From an uncultured Bacteroidota bacterium (GTDB lineage Bacteria; Bacteroidota; Bacteroidia; Chitinophagales; Chitinophagaceae), in the NCBI GenBank assembly GCA_903831575.1, contig CAIKYB010000033.1, positions 1-64,000 of the forward strand: a stretch of 64,000 nucleotides of DNA. The letters are read 5' to 3'. The position numbers and the translations under genes were made by a program. Under the pieces are notes generated by a model. The model had not been told where the DNA came from. It did not search any database and worked only from the letters and a program-made list of their open reading frames with translations. This document shows positions 26,831 to 36,271 of this stretch, piece by piece; position 1 is the first letter of the stretch, and each line of letters begins with the position of its first letter.

Positions 26831-27652
26831 ATGAAAAAAATATTCACAACACTCTTAATCCTATCATCTACTTTTTCTTTCGCTCAAAACGCTAAAACTA
26901 TTCTCCTTACAAAAGGGCAAGAAATCGAAATCAGCACAACCAGCTCTACAGAAAGTGAATTGAGTATGGGTATGTCTATAAATAACAATACCGCAACAAC
27001 CAGCAAATTGTTAGTAGTAGATGAAGATCAAGAATCTTACACACTAACTTCTACCCTAACCAAAATAAAAGTTTCAATGGAAGGCATGGGACAAAACGCG
27101 GAGTATGATTCAGAAAAATCGGAAGATAAAGATTCAGAAATCGGAAAAGCCATGAGCGATAAATTAAACAAAGTAACCACTTATCATTTAAATAAAGTGA
27201 CAGGCAAAATCACTGAAGAAAAAGGGAAAGAAAGTGATGACAATTCAGGTGACAAGATGGGATTAAGTATGAGCAGGGATGCAACCAGTGGAACAAGTGA
27301 TGCATTTTTAATCATCACATCAGATAAAAATGTTGGAGACAGCTGGAGTGAAACGATTTCAAGCAATGGATTAACTACAAAGAAAAACTACAAAATCCTT
27401 TCCATTCAAAATGATATCGCAAACGTTGAATTAAAAGGAACTACTACCGGAACTTCAGAACAAGAGATGCAAGGCAACTCTATAAAAATGAAAACTGATG
27501 CCACGCTTGATGGGAAAATTACTTCTAACATCAAAACAGGTTTGGTTTACATGATTAAAATTGATGCAGATATCAATGGAACTGTAGAAGCAATGGGACA
27601 AGAAATGCCTGTAACTTCAAAAACATCCACTACCACTTTATTCAATCAATAA
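26831..27652 (+). CDS. Secreted DUF6263-like protein
   Basis: 273 residues from the ATG at 26831, which starts a proper signal peptide (MKKIFTTLLILSSTFSFAQ). An upstream in-frame start would place the terminator and promoter inside the gene and is rejected. The mature protein is Ser/Thr/Asp-rich with beta-type sequence (EIEISTTSSTESELSMGMSI, VGDSWSETISSNG, MEMPVTS-like end) and resembles the Bacteroidota DUF6263 family of periplasmic or surface proteins. No catalytic motif is visible and the function is unknown. Confidence 0.8.
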   Translation: MKKIFTTLLILSSTFSFAQNAKTILLTKGQEIEISTTSSTESELSMGMSINNNTATTSKLLVVDEDQESYTLTSTLTKIKVSMEGMGQNAEYDSEKSEDKDSEIGKAMSDKLNKVTTYHLNKVTGKITEEKGKESDDNSGDKMGLSMSRDATSGTSDAFLIITSDKNVGDSWSETISSNGLTTKKNYKILSIQNDIANVELKGTTTGTSEQEMQGNSIKMKTDATLDGKITSNIKTGLVYMIKIDADINGTVEAMGQEMPVTSKTSTTTLFNQ

Positions 27653-27664
27653 ATTAATGATTTT

Positions 27665-27965
27665 ATTGGTATGAGATTTCATAGTATTCTTTTTGAAATT
27701 TAATCCCAGTATCCTCGAGGAAATTATAAATTTTTTCATTCCACTATATTTGTAGAGTTTGATTTTGATTACGAGCCTGATCATAATAACCGTATTTCCA
27801 CAATATCCCTGCCCCTAGAAGGTTTGCCTTAATTCATAAGCACTTCGAAGATGAGATCTACTTAAATAACCTAATCCGCCACTATAGATTTTAAAAGGTT
27901 GATGAATCGCAAATTCCATTGAAAAATAGACGACTTTCTTACTATAAAGTAAATCAATTGGGGAT
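27665..27965 (-). pseudogene. Decayed glycogen/alpha-glucan phosphorylase fragment
   Basis: Read on the minus strand, this intergenic stretch encodes VVYFSMEFAIHQPFKIYSG, GLGYLSRSHLRSAYEL, then after a frameshift GILWKYGYYDQARNQNQTLQ, an in-frame stop, and WNEKIYNFLEDTGIKF. This order matches the N-terminal domain of Bacteroidota-type alpha-glucan phosphorylases. About 90 codons remain, with at least one frameshift and internal stops, and neither start nor rest of the gene is present. It fills the 371-base gap between the DUF6263-like gene and the Nramp gene. Confidence 0.78.
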
Positions 27966-28023
27966 ATTTGTCAAAACAAATACCAAGGTGAAAAGATTTT
28001 AAGTATATTTTTGTGAAAAACAC

Positions 28024-29958
28024 TTGCATTCACCAGACTACAAATACAACCAATCACTAGGCGATGCTCATGAAAGTGTAGACACCACTTCCAAGACTAA
28101 AGGATGGAGAAAAATATTTTCTTTCATTGGTCCTGCTTATTTGGTAAGTGTTGGCTATATGGATCCGGGAAATTGGGCCACAGATATTGCTGGTGGAAGC
28201 AAATATGGCTATACACTCATTTGGGTTTTATTGGCTAGCAATATGATGGCTTTACTATTACAGAGTTTTAGTGCAAGGTTAGGTATTGTCAGAAGAAGAG
28301 ATTTAGCACAGGCTAACAGGGAAGCTTACCCTAAGAAAATTAATTTCATACTCTGGGTATTAGCAGAAATAGCCATTGCTGCTACAGATCTTGCAGAAGT
28401 GTTAGGCATGGCAATCGGCATACAATTACTTTTTGGATTACCCTTAATATTCGGTGTAAGCATTACAGTGTTAGATACCTTTCTACTACTTTACTTGCAA
28501 AAATTAGGCATTAGAAAAATAGAAGCTTTTATCATCGCATTGATTGGAATTATTGGCGTGTGTTTCCTTATTAATATTATAATTGCACAACCCTCCATTA
28601 ATGAAATTATAAAAGGATTTATTCCTTCGCTACCAGATGCGAAAATGTTGTACCAACAAAAAGGATTAATCAGCACACTGCCAAAAGAAACAGCCCTTTA
28701 TCTGGCTATTGGTATGATTGGAGCAACGGTGATGCCACACAACTTGTATTTACATTCAGCACTCATACAGACAAGAAAAATAAACCGCACAAACAAAGGT
28801 ATTAGAGAGGCATTAAAATGGAGTTTGATTGACAGTACCATTGCCTTAAACATTGCATTCCTCATCAACGCAGCGATTTTAATTCTCGCCGCAACAGTTT
28901 TTTTCAATACAGGCAGAACAGATGTTGGTGAAATCAAACAGGCTCATACCCTACTTTCTCCTGTATTAGGAAAAAGCATTGCGTCTACTTTATTTGCGAT
29001 CGCATTAATAGCATCAGGTCAAAGCTCTACCATAACAGGGACATTATCAGGACAAATTGTAATGGAAGGTTATCTGCGTATCAGAATCAATCCACTAATG
29101 CGCAGACTTATCACAAGATTGATTGCAATTATACCTGCGATAATTTTTATATTATCAACAGGAGAAGATAAGATTGATAGCTTGTTAATATTCAGTCAAG
29201 TTATATTGAGTATCCAATTAGGATTTGCGGTAATCCCTTTAATACATTTCGTAAGTGAAAAGAAAAAAATGAAGGAATTTGCTATCAAATCTTATGTGAA
29301 AATAATAGCTTGGTTGATGGCAACTTTATTAATAATACTTAATATCAAAATGATATCAGGCAGTTTAATAACCTATTGGACAACCGCAGATAATTGGTTT
29401 ATTAAGTTATTAATCATCATTACTTGTCTATTCTTTCTCTGGTTATTATTTTATATTATCTTATTCCCCCTAATTAAAAAAGGTCACCAATCGGCATCCA
29501 TAAACATGCATCACGATGTGCATGACTTAAAAGACTTAAACATTCCTAATTATCGTAAAGTAGCCGTAGCATTAGATTTCAGCCAAAAAGACGCTCAAAT
29601 TATTTCCACAGCAATTGGGCAAGGAGGAAAAGAAAAACAATACATTTTCATACACATTGTTGAAAGTGCGACCGCAAAAATACATGGAGACCAAACAGCA
29701 GACTATGAAACGGAGAATGATAAAGAGCAACTAGATAGAATAGTTACACAAATGATGGAAAAGGGATTTGTTGTGAAAGGGATTTTAGGGTTTAAAGAAA
29801 CGGCAAATGAAATCATCAGAATTGTTAGAGAAGAAAATGCAGATCTTCTTATTATTGGAGCACATGGACACAAGGGGATTAAAGATTTTATTTACGGAAC
29901 CACCATCAATAAAGTGAGGCATGAATTAGAAATACCCGTATTTATTGTTAAAGCTTAA
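28024..29958 (+). CDS. Nramp divalent-metal transporter fused to a universal stress protein domain
   Basis: 644 residues. Residues about 30-490 are an Nramp (MntH-type) proton-coupled Mn/Fe importer with the metal-site motifs DPGNWATD (TM1) and MPHNLYLHS (TM6) intact and about 11 TM segments. Residues about 510-644 form a UspA-like domain (YRKVAVALDFSQ, with the nucleotide motif GAHGHKGIKDFIYGTT). The start is TTG at 28024; the next in-frame ATG would remove TM1 residues. Fusion suggests transport regulated by nucleotide binding. No MntR or Fur box was recognised. It ends 1 base before the convergent GT9 gene. Confidence 0.92.
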   Translation: MHSPDYKYNQSLGDAHESVDTTSKTKGWRKIFSFIGPAYLVSVGYMDPGNWATDIAGGSKYGYTLIWVLLASNMMALLLQSFSARLGIVRRRDLAQANREAYPKKINFILWVLAEIAIAATDLAEVLGMAIGIQLLFGLPLIFGVSITVLDTFLLLYLQKLGIRKIEAFIIALIGIIGVCFLINIIIAQPSINEIIKGFIPSLPDAKMLYQQKGLISTLPKETALYLAIGMIGATVMPHNLYLHSALIQTRKINRTNKGIREALKWSLIDSTIALNIAFLINAAILILAATVFFNTGRTDVGEIKQAHTLLSPVLGKSIASTLFAIALIASGQSSTITGTLSGQIVMEGYLRIRINPLMRRLITRLIAIIPAIIFILSTGEDKIDSLLIFSQVILSIQLGFAVIPLIHFVSEKKKMKEFAIKSYVKIIAWLMATLLIILNIKMISGSLITYWTTADNWFIKLLIIITCLFFLWLLFYIILFPLIKKGHQSASINMHHDVHDLKDLNIPNYRKVAVALDFSQKDAQIISTAIGQGGKEKQYIFIHIVESATAKIHGDQTADYETENDKEQLDRIVTQMMEKGFVVKGILGFKETANEIIRIVREENADLLIIGAHGHKGIKDFIYGTTINKVRHELEIPVFIVKA

Positions 29959-29959
29959 A

Positions 29960-30973
29960 TTAGGAACTCAATCCTAATCTTGAATGGACTTTTAAAACAA
30001 TAGCTTCTATATCTTGTTTTCTCATGCAATTAAAATGACCAAGAGGACAACTTTTAGAACCATACTTACTACATGGCTGGCACCAAAGGTTTTTAACTAT
30101 ATTTTCATAAATGGGCTGGTTGTTATTATGGATAAAAGATGATCCGTAATAAGGCTCAACATCAAGTTTTGGTGAAGTTCCTCCCCAAATGGCTAAAAGA
30201 GGTTTTTTAAGAGCACAAGCAATATATTGCAAGCCTGTATCATTAGATATAACCAATTTAGATTTACGAATCAAATCAGCGGATTCATTTAAATTAAATT
30301 TTCCGCAAGAATTGTAGATTTTTATGGGATCAATTTCAGCAACAAGATTTCCGGCATTTTGTTCGGGAAGACCTCCTAATAAAAGTATTGGGTAATTTAT
30401 TTTCAAACACAGTTCTTTTAATTTTTCTACGGGAAGTTTTTTTGTAAAATGATTTGCTCCAATTACTATTGCTACAAAACCTAACTGGTGAGCTGCAGGA
30501 ATATCCCTGAGTTGTACAATATCATTTTCAGGAATAAAATAATCTAGCCCCATGCCATCATCTTTAACCCCGATTTTAGCAAGCGTTTCAAGACTTCTGG
30601 TAGTGATGTGCTTATGAGGCATCAAATTGATATGGAGCTTTGTAAGCAGCACTTTTTGAACACTTAATTTATTGATGGTAAAAGACTTTCTTTTTAAAGC
30701 TCTTTTAATTTTATTGCTTCTGAAATTATTATGAAGATCAATTACATAATCATATTCTTGTTTTTTAAGTACCTCAATCAATCCATCTAAATCTTTCTCA
30801 TAGTAAAAAAAATCATCTATATAAGGATTATTTTCAGTCACTATTTTAAATGATTTTTTAGTAACCAAATGCACTTCTGCATCAGACAGTTGTTTTTTTA
30901 TACAACGAAATACAGGGGTAGTTAAAACAATATCACCAATAGAGGAAAATCTTATAATCAGAATTTTAGGCAA
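29960..30973 (-). CDS. Glycosyltransferase family 9 (heptosyltransferase-like)
   Basis: 337 residues. GT9 enzymes add heptose or related sugars to the lipopolysaccharide inner core from ADP-heptose at the cytoplasmic membrane face. Typical segments are ILIIRFSSIGDIVLTTPVF at the start, YDYVIDLHNNFRS, a GANHFTKKLP segment, LLGGLPEQNAG, SDTGLQYIACALKKP and AIWGGTSP. A Cys-rich C-terminal stretch (CQPCSKYGSKSCPLG and CMRKQDI) is common in Bacteroidota members. It is the last gene of a minus-strand row with an MFS transporter and DedA, but these need not be functionally linked. Confidence 0.88.
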   Translation of the reverse strand: MPKILIIRFSSIGDIVLTTPVFRCIKKQLSDAEVHLVTKKSFKIVTENNPYIDDFFYYEKDLDGLIEVLKKQEYDYVIDLHNNFRSNKIKRALKRKSFTINKLSVQKVLLTKLHINLMPHKHITTRSLETLAKIGVKDDGMGLDYFIPENDIVQLRDIPAAHQLGFVAIVIGANHFTKKLPVEKLKELCLKINYPILLLGGLPEQNAGNLVAEIDPIKIYNSCGKFNLNESADLIRKSKLVISNDTGLQYIACALKKPLLAIWGGTSPKLDVEPYYGSSFIHNNNQPIYENIVKNLWCQPCSKYGSKSCPLGHFNCMRKQDIEAIVLKVHSRLGLSS

Positions 30974-30984
30974 AATAGCAGGTA

Positions 30985-32214
30985 TTAATTTTCTATAAAA
31001 TCAAGGTCATTTCCAAATGTTTCTTCAATCAGGAAAACAGCAACAATAGAAATAGTCATTACGATCAATGCAAGTATCCAGCCTGCTTGATAATAATTAC
31101 CAGTGAAGGTTTGTAATAATCTAAATAATGGAATAATAAAAATAGCCAGCATTCCTCTAACCATATTGGGAATAGTAGTAGTTGCAGTAGCTCTCAAATT
31201 AGTACCAAACTGCTCTGCAGCCATCGTAACAAATAATGCCCAAAAACCAGTACCAAAACCGATTCCAGCACATATGAAATACATTTCAGAGGCGCTTCCA
31301 TTCCATAATGTAGTAAAATATAAAATAACGAAAACAATAGTAATCATGTAAAAAATCAATATCGCTTTTTTTCTACTTTTTAGCCACTGACTTAAAACTC
31401 CAGCGAGAACATCCCCGATTGAAATTGCGATGTAAGCGTACATGATAGACTTTCCGGGATCAATTTTCTCTTTGATATGCATAGCTTCGCCAAATTCTTT
31501 TGAAAAGGTAACCAACACACCAATACATAACCAGGTAGGAAGTCCGATTAAAATATTCAATATATACTTCTTGAACCTTTTCCCATCTTTAAATAGCATT
31601 AAAAAATCACCTCTCTTTACATATTTCTTTTTAATCACATTATACATACTGGATTCAATCACGACAATACGCAACATTAGTAATAAAAATCCCATCCCAC
31701 CTCCAATAAAAAAACAAGTTCGCCATTCAAAATTTTGTTTACAATAAAACGCAAGCACAGCGCCAGTTAATCCAAGTCCCGCAACTAAAGACGTAACCAA
31801 CCCTCTTTTTTCTTTACTTACAAGTTCTGAAACTAACGTAATTCCTGCACCCAATTCTCCAGCTAATCCAATACCTGCAAAAAACCTTATCCATTTATAT
31901 TGCTCAACTGTTTGAACAAAGCCATTTGCAAAATTTGCCAAAGAGTATAGTAAAATGGACCCAAACAATACGCTTAATCGTCCTTTCTTATCCCCCATTA
32001 TCCCCCAGATGATACCTCCAATTAACAACCCGACCATTTGCCACATCAAAATATTTTCGCCATCAATTTTAATTTGATACTCATTTAACCCAAGCGCTTT
32101 AAGACTAGGCATTCTGATTATTCCGAAAAGCAAAAGATCGTAGATATCCACGAAATATCCAAGTGCTGCAACAGCTACCGTATAGTTTATGATTTTTCTT
32201 GACTTAATAGACAT
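30985..32214 (-). CDS. MFS transporter (sugar/metabolite symporter type)
   Basis: 409 residues with 12 predicted TM segments and the motif IWGIMGDKKGRLSVLFGS (loop 2-3 G-x-x-x-D-x-x-G-R signature), as in the metabolite:H+ symporter group. A long cytoplasmic loop (about 190-215, MYNVIKKKYVKRGDF) separates the halves. The substrate is unknown. It is spaced 11 bases before the GT9 gene and 7 bases after DedA, so cotranscription is likely. Confidence 0.85.
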   Translation of the reverse strand: MSIKSRKIINYTVAVAALGYFVDIYDLLLFGIIRMPSLKALGLNEYQIKIDGENILMWQMVGLLIGGIIWGIMGDKKGRLSVLFGSILLYSLANFANGFVQTVEQYKWIRFFAGIGLAGELGAGITLVSELVSKEKRGLVTSLVAGLGLTGAVLAFYCKQNFEWRTCFFIGGGMGFLLLMLRIVVIESSMYNVIKKKYVKRGDFLMLFKDGKRFKKYILNILIGLPTWLCIGVLVTFSKEFGEAMHIKEKIDPGKSIMYAYIAISIGDVLAGVLSQWLKSRKKAILIFYMITIVFVILYFTTLWNGSASEMYFICAGIGFGTGFWALFVTMAAEQFGTNLRATATTTIPNMVRGMLAIFIIPLFRLLQTFTGNYYQAGWILALIVMTISIVAVFLIEETFGNDLDFIEN

Positions 32215-32221
32215 CTTTAAA

Positions 32222-32935
32222 TTATAGATTTTCTTTTTTCTTTTTTGTGCTAAATATTTTAATTATCACAGGCAAGGTTGTTATTAATACAATACCAATT
32301 ACAATTATTTCTAAATGTTTTTTTAAATCAAAATCAAAAGAATTCAAAATAAATCTTTGTAAATAATGTCCTGCGAAAAGCATCGTAAATACCCAAGCGA
32401 TACTTCCAGATACATTGTAGAAGGAGAATCTTTTTCTATCCATTTGTACAACCCCTGCAATGATGGGAGCAAAAGTTCTTACGATAGGTAAAAACCTTGC
32501 CATTACAATGGCACTACCACCATGTTTGTCGTAAAAATCCTTAGCCTGGTACAAATATTTTTTCTTAAAGAAAAAAGTATCTTTTCTGTCAAATAAAAAA
32601 GGTCCACTTTTTCTACCAAACCAGTATCCAACTGTATTACCGAGAATCCCTGCAATAGAAATCAACACTCCGAGAAAAATTAAATTAAGAAAGGGCTCAT
32701 TAAATTTAAAGCCTAATGCAGAAAGTAGAATAGGTTTTATACCTAATAAATCATCCCCTTCGCTAAAAATACCTGCTACAAATAAAAGAGAGTCTCCAGG
32801 AAGAAAAAAACCAGCAAAAAGTCCTGTTTCAGCAAACACAACTAATAAAATAAACCATAGACCGCCTGTATTTATATACCATTGAGGCTGAATCAAGTTT
32901 GTCCATTGGAAATCTAATAAAATCGTTTCAAGCAT
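32222..32935 (-). CDS. DedA-family membrane protein (VTT domain)
   Basis: 237 residues. DedA proteins are membrane transporters linked to undecaprenyl-phosphate or phospholipid flipping and to envelope homeostasis. Signs: FAETGLFAGFFLPGDSLLF (the amphipathic FxGxxxPGD-type motif), GNTVGYWFGRKSG, and ARFLPIVRTFAPIIAGVVQM with the conserved Arg. It has a lysine-rich C-terminus. It is upstream of the MFS and GT9 genes. The substrate cannot be assigned. Confidence 0.9.
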   Translation of the reverse strand: MLETILLDFQWTNLIQPQWYINTGGLWFILLVVFAETGLFAGFFLPGDSLLFVAGIFSEGDDLLGIKPILLSALGFKFNEPFLNLIFLGVLISIAGILGNTVGYWFGRKSGPFLFDRKDTFFFKKKYLYQAKDFYDKHGGSAIVMARFLPIVRTFAPIIAGVVQMDRKRFSFYNVSGSIAWVFTMLFAGHYLQRFILNSFDFDLKKHLEIIVIGIVLITTLPVIIKIFSTKKKKENL

Positions 32936-32960
32936 ATACTATTTTGTTTTGTGTTTGACA

Positions 32961-33016
32961 ATTCAACAATCTTCAACTCTTCAAATCTCTTCAACTCTTC
33001 AACTCTTCAACTCCCC
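32961..33016. repeat. TTCAAC-type array 2
   Basis: Repeats of CTTCAACT and related units such as CTTCAAAT; the plus strand is G-free from 32958 to 33031. The right part forms the last codons and stop of the minus-strand transporter (GAG TTG AAG AGT TGA on that strand). Confidence 0.8.
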
Positions 33017-34264
33017 TTCCCACTTACTAACGGCAGCGGTTGCTAGCGCATTACCCAATACATTTGTCATACTTCTCCCCATATCACAAAACGTATCAAT
33101 AGCAAGAACTAATCCTATACCCTCTGGGGGAATGCCGAACATGCTCCCTGTTGCCAAAACCACTACCAGTGAAGCTCTTGGCACACCAGCAATTCCTTTA
33201 CTCGTCAACATGAATACAAGTAACATGGCAATCTGGGTGCTTATGCTTCCAGTTATGGCTGTAATATTATAAGCTTGTGCAATAAACATACTGGCAAAAG
33301 TCATGTAAATCATACTTCCATCCAAATTAAATGAATAACCTAGTGGTAAAGTAAAAGACACTATTTTATTATTACAACCAAAACGTTCCATCTCTTCTAC
33401 CAATTTCGGAAAAACAGCTTCGCTGCTTGCTGTATTAAAAGCAATAGCCATTGGATTAGATAACCTTTTCAATAAAACAACTAATCGTTTTTTAAGAATC
33501 AGATATCCTACAAATAAAAGAATCATCCATAATACCGCCAAGCCTACATAAAATGACCCTATATAATAGGCGTATGTTTTTAAAATCCCCAACCCTTTCA
33601 AAGCGATTACACCAGACATCGCGCCAAAGACTCCAAGAGGAGCAAGTTTCATCACATAAGAAACCATTTTCAATACCACATGAGTTAAAGAATCTAATGC
33701 ATTGATAATATTTTCTCCTTTCTTCCCAATTGCTGTAAGAGCTACTCCAAAGAAAATAGAAAAAATCACTAATTGTAAAATCTCATTATTAGCCATTGCT
33801 TCAATAACACTCCTTGGAAAAACATGTTCCACAAATTTATCTAAAGAAAATTCTTTGGTTTTGCCCATTAAATCTCTTGCCCCTTCCAAATCAGCATTGG
33901 CAATATTTACACCGACTCCCGGCTTGGTAATCGTAACTAAAATTAAGCCCAGGGTTAAACTAATCAATGAAGCAGAAACAAACCAAATCATTGCTTTTCC
34001 TCCAACTCTGCCAACGGCTTTCAAATCACCCAACTTTGCTATTCCCACAACCAAGGTGGCAAAAACCAATGGTGCAATTATCATTTGTACCAATCTCAAA
34101 AAAATTGAGGCTAATAATTTTATCTTCGGCGAAAAGTCTTTAATAAATTCAGGGGAAGCATTGGTATGGATAAAGTACCCTACTATTATTCCCAACAGCA
34201 TTGAGATGACAATATAAGTGGTAAGTCTGTTAGGTTTTGATTGTTCAGTAGAATCATTATGCAT
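32999..34264 (-). CDS. Dicarboxylate/amino acid:cation symporter (DAACS family)
   Basis: 421 residues from the ATG at 34264; the longer frame needs a TTG at 34285. GltP/DctA-type proteins import glutamate, aspartate or C4-dicarboxylates with H+ or Na+. The signature regions are FNTASSEAVFPKL (HP1 serine-rich), FTLPLGYSFNLDGSMIYMTF (TM7 NMDGT-like, here NLDGS), SKGIAGVPRASLVVV (HP2), and DTFCDMGRSMTNVLGN (TM8 substrate site). The NMDGT motif is altered. The C-terminus ends in the TTCAAC array. It is the first gene of the minus-strand row. Confidence 0.92.
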   Translation of the reverse strand: MHNDSTEQSKPNRLTTYIVISMLLGIIVGYFIHTNASPEFIKDFSPKIKLLASIFLRLVQMIIAPLVFATLVVGIAKLGDLKAVGRVGGKAMIWFVSASLISLTLGLILVTITKPGVGVNIANADLEGARDLMGKTKEFSLDKFVEHVFPRSVIEAMANNEILQLVIFSIFFGVALTAIGKKGENIINALDSLTHVVLKMVSYVMKLAPLGVFGAMSGVIALKGLGILKTYAYYIGSFYVGLAVLWMILLFVGYLILKKRLVVLLKRLSNPMAIAFNTASSEAVFPKLVEEMERFGCNNKIVSFTLPLGYSFNLDGSMIYMTFASMFIAQAYNITAITGSISTQIAMLLVFMLTSKGIAGVPRASLVVVLATGSMFGIPPEGIGLVLAIDTFCDMGRSMTNVLGNALATAAVSKWEGELKS

Positions 34265-34600
34265 AAAAAAAAATTGGTTTCGCAATATAAATATTTAAAC
34301 CCGGATTTTGCATTTGGAATCGTGATGAAAGGGAAAAAGGCAATAAAGACGAGTGGTTGAGCCGATTTTTTGTTCGAAAACATAGTGAACTATGATAAGA
34401 TCAAAAAATAAAGTAAATGCTTGACTTTGCAGCATTTTTATCTTGTAATAGTTTTCAACTGCAACATCTGGGTTAAAGTTGAATGTGCGTCCTTCATCAA
34501 AAACTTATTAGTTATACTCATACGTTGATAAATGATTTATCCTTTTAAAAATATAATTCACTATTTTCATTACTATTTATTCAAATAAAAACCAACAATT
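34265..34600. other. Intergenic region between the DAACS and APC genes
   Basis: 336 bases between divergently oriented transporter genes. I see no gene or decayed coding frame. The only structure is the short palindrome CATAGT-GA-ACTATG at 34381-34394, a weak operator candidate. Promoters for both genes must lie here, but no clean TAnnTTTG box stands out. Confidence 0.5.
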
Positions 34601-36088
34601 ATGGGATTATTTACAAAAAAACCTATCCATTTGCTGATGCAAGAAGCAGGTGATTCAGAAAAAGGACTGAAACGAACCTTAAGCTCAGGATCACTTGTAG
34701 CGCTTGGTATAGGCGCAATTATTGGAGCAGGATTATTCGTAAGAACAGCTGCTGCGGCTGCTCAAAATGCTGGACCATCTGTAACATTGGGCTTTATTGT
34801 TGCTGCCATTGGCTGTGCTTTGGCCGGTCTTTGTTATGCTGAGTTATCTTCTTCCATTCCTATATCAGGAAGCGCCTACACATATACTTATGCCACCATG
34901 GGGGAGTTTTTAGCATGGATAATTGGCTGGGATTTGATTCTGGAATATGCTGTAGGTGCTGCCACTGTTGGTATTGCCTGGAGTGAATATCTGAATAATT
35001 TATTGGTTCATGTATTACATTGGAAACCGATTGCTTATGAATGGTGCCATTCCCCTTTTGAGCATTCTATTGCGGATGCTTCTGGAATGATTCACTCTGG
35101 CATTATGAATATTCCTGCCTTAGGAATCGTAACCGCTTTAAGTTTACTACTTATTAAAGGCACACAAGAATCTGCTTTTGTAAACGGCTTAATCGTAATA
35201 ACAAAAGTTTCTATTGTAATACTCATTATCATTTTAGGATGGGGATTTGTTCAGGACAAAAATCTTACACCTTATATTCCTGAACCAACTATTTATACAG
35301 ATGGCCAAGGTATAAATCATCATTTTGGAGGCATCATGGGAATTCTTGGAGCTGCAGGTGTGGTGTTCTTTGCTTTCATTGGATTTGACGCGGTAAGTAC
35401 AGCAGCACAGGAAACTAAAAATCCTAAAAAGGCAATGCCTATTGGTATACTTGGATCATTGGCGGTTTGTACTGTTTTATACATATTGTTTGCACACGTT
35501 CTTACAGGAATGGCTCCAGTAGAATTTTTCAGAACTGACGGGAAAGAAGCTTCTGTGGTTGCAGCTATAAATAAATTCATGCCCGGATATGCGTGGCTAG
35601 GAAAATTAGTTACCATCGCCATTCTTGCAGGATTCTCCTCTGTAATATTAGTAATGCTTCTTGGACAAAGCCGTGTTTTTTATTCAATGAGTAAAGATGG
35701 TTTATTGCCTGCTGTTTTCAGTGAAGTTCACCCTAAATATAAAACACCCTATAAAGCCAATTTAATCATATTGGTTCTTGTTGGGGCATTTGCTGCATTT
35801 GTTCCTGGAGATATTGTAGGCGATATGACTAGCATCGGAACGCTGTTTGCATTTATATTAGTTTGTGCTGCTGTTATTATTTTAAGAAAAACAAACCCTG
35901 AATTACCAAGACAATTCAAAACACCATTAGTTCCATTAGTTCCAATTTTAGGTATTATTGTATGTGCTGCAATGATATTTGGGTTAGGCTGGACAAATTG
36001 GTTGAGATTATTTATTTGGTTGGCCGTTGGTATGATTGTATACTTTGGATACAGCAAAAAGAAGAGCCACTTGAAAGACAAAGATTAA
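34601..36088 (+). CDS. APC-family amino acid permease (CAT type)
   Basis: 495 residues with about 12-14 TM segments. The substrate-binding helix LGIGAIIGAGLFV (residues about 35-47), GPSVTLGFIVAAIGCALAGL, and FAFIGFDAVSTAAQETKNP (the consensus amphipathic region) identify the cationic-amino-acid-transporter branch. It probably imports amino acids; which ones is unknown. The gene is monocistronic with a very strong terminator. Confidence 0.92.
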   Translation: MGLFTKKPIHLLMQEAGDSEKGLKRTLSSGSLVALGIGAIIGAGLFVRTAAAAAQNAGPSVTLGFIVAAIGCALAGLCYAELSSSIPISGSAYTYTYATMGEFLAWIIGWDLILEYAVGAATVGIAWSEYLNNLLVHVLHWKPIAYEWCHSPFEHSIADASGMIHSGIMNIPALGIVTALSLLLIKGTQESAFVNGLIVITKVSIVILIIILGWGFVQDKNLTPYIPEPTIYTDGQGINHHFGGIMGILGAAGVVFFAFIGFDAVSTAAQETKNPKKAMPIGILGSLAVCTVLYILFAHVLTGMAPVEFFRTDGKEASVVAAINKFMPGYAWLGKLVTIAILAGFSSVILVMLLGQSRVFYSMSKDGLLPAVFSEVHPKYKTPYKANLIILVLVGAFAAFVPGDIVGDMTSIGTLFAFILVCAAVIILRKTNPELPRQFKTPLVPLVPILGIIVCAAMIFGLGWTNWLRLFIWLAVGMIVYFGYSKKKSHLKDKD

Positions 36089-36107
36089 CATCAATATTAT
36101 TTTGACA

Positions 36108-36148
36108 AAAAAGAGCTTATTTCATAAAATATGAAATAAGCTCTTTTT
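36108..36148 (+). terminator. Terminator after the APC permease
   Basis: An 18-bp perfect stem (36108-36125 with 36131-36148), an AAAAT loop, A-rich left and T-rich right, so probably bidirectional. Confidence 0.9.
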
Positions 36149-36220
36149 ATTTTAGAAGGATTTAGAGGATATTAATTTAACGCAGATTTTTGTACTAAGT
36201 AATCATACAAAGTACAAAAC

Positions 36221-36258
36221 ATAAGAAAGCCCATGGTTTGAACCATGGGCTTTCTTAT
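36221..36258 (-). terminator. Hairpin downstream of ssb
   Basis: An 18-bp perfect inverted repeat (36221-36238 with 36241-36258) with a minimal loop, 14 bases beyond the ssb stop. On the minus strand it is followed by GTTTTGT, a short U tract, so it may be a terminator or an mRNA-end stabiliser. Confidence 0.7.
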
Positions 36259-36271
36259 GAAATTTAATGTA

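Noticed and set aside
33702-34217. A 171-codon plus-strand frame
   Set aside because: It is antisense to the DAACS transporter, whose motifs fix the true strand.
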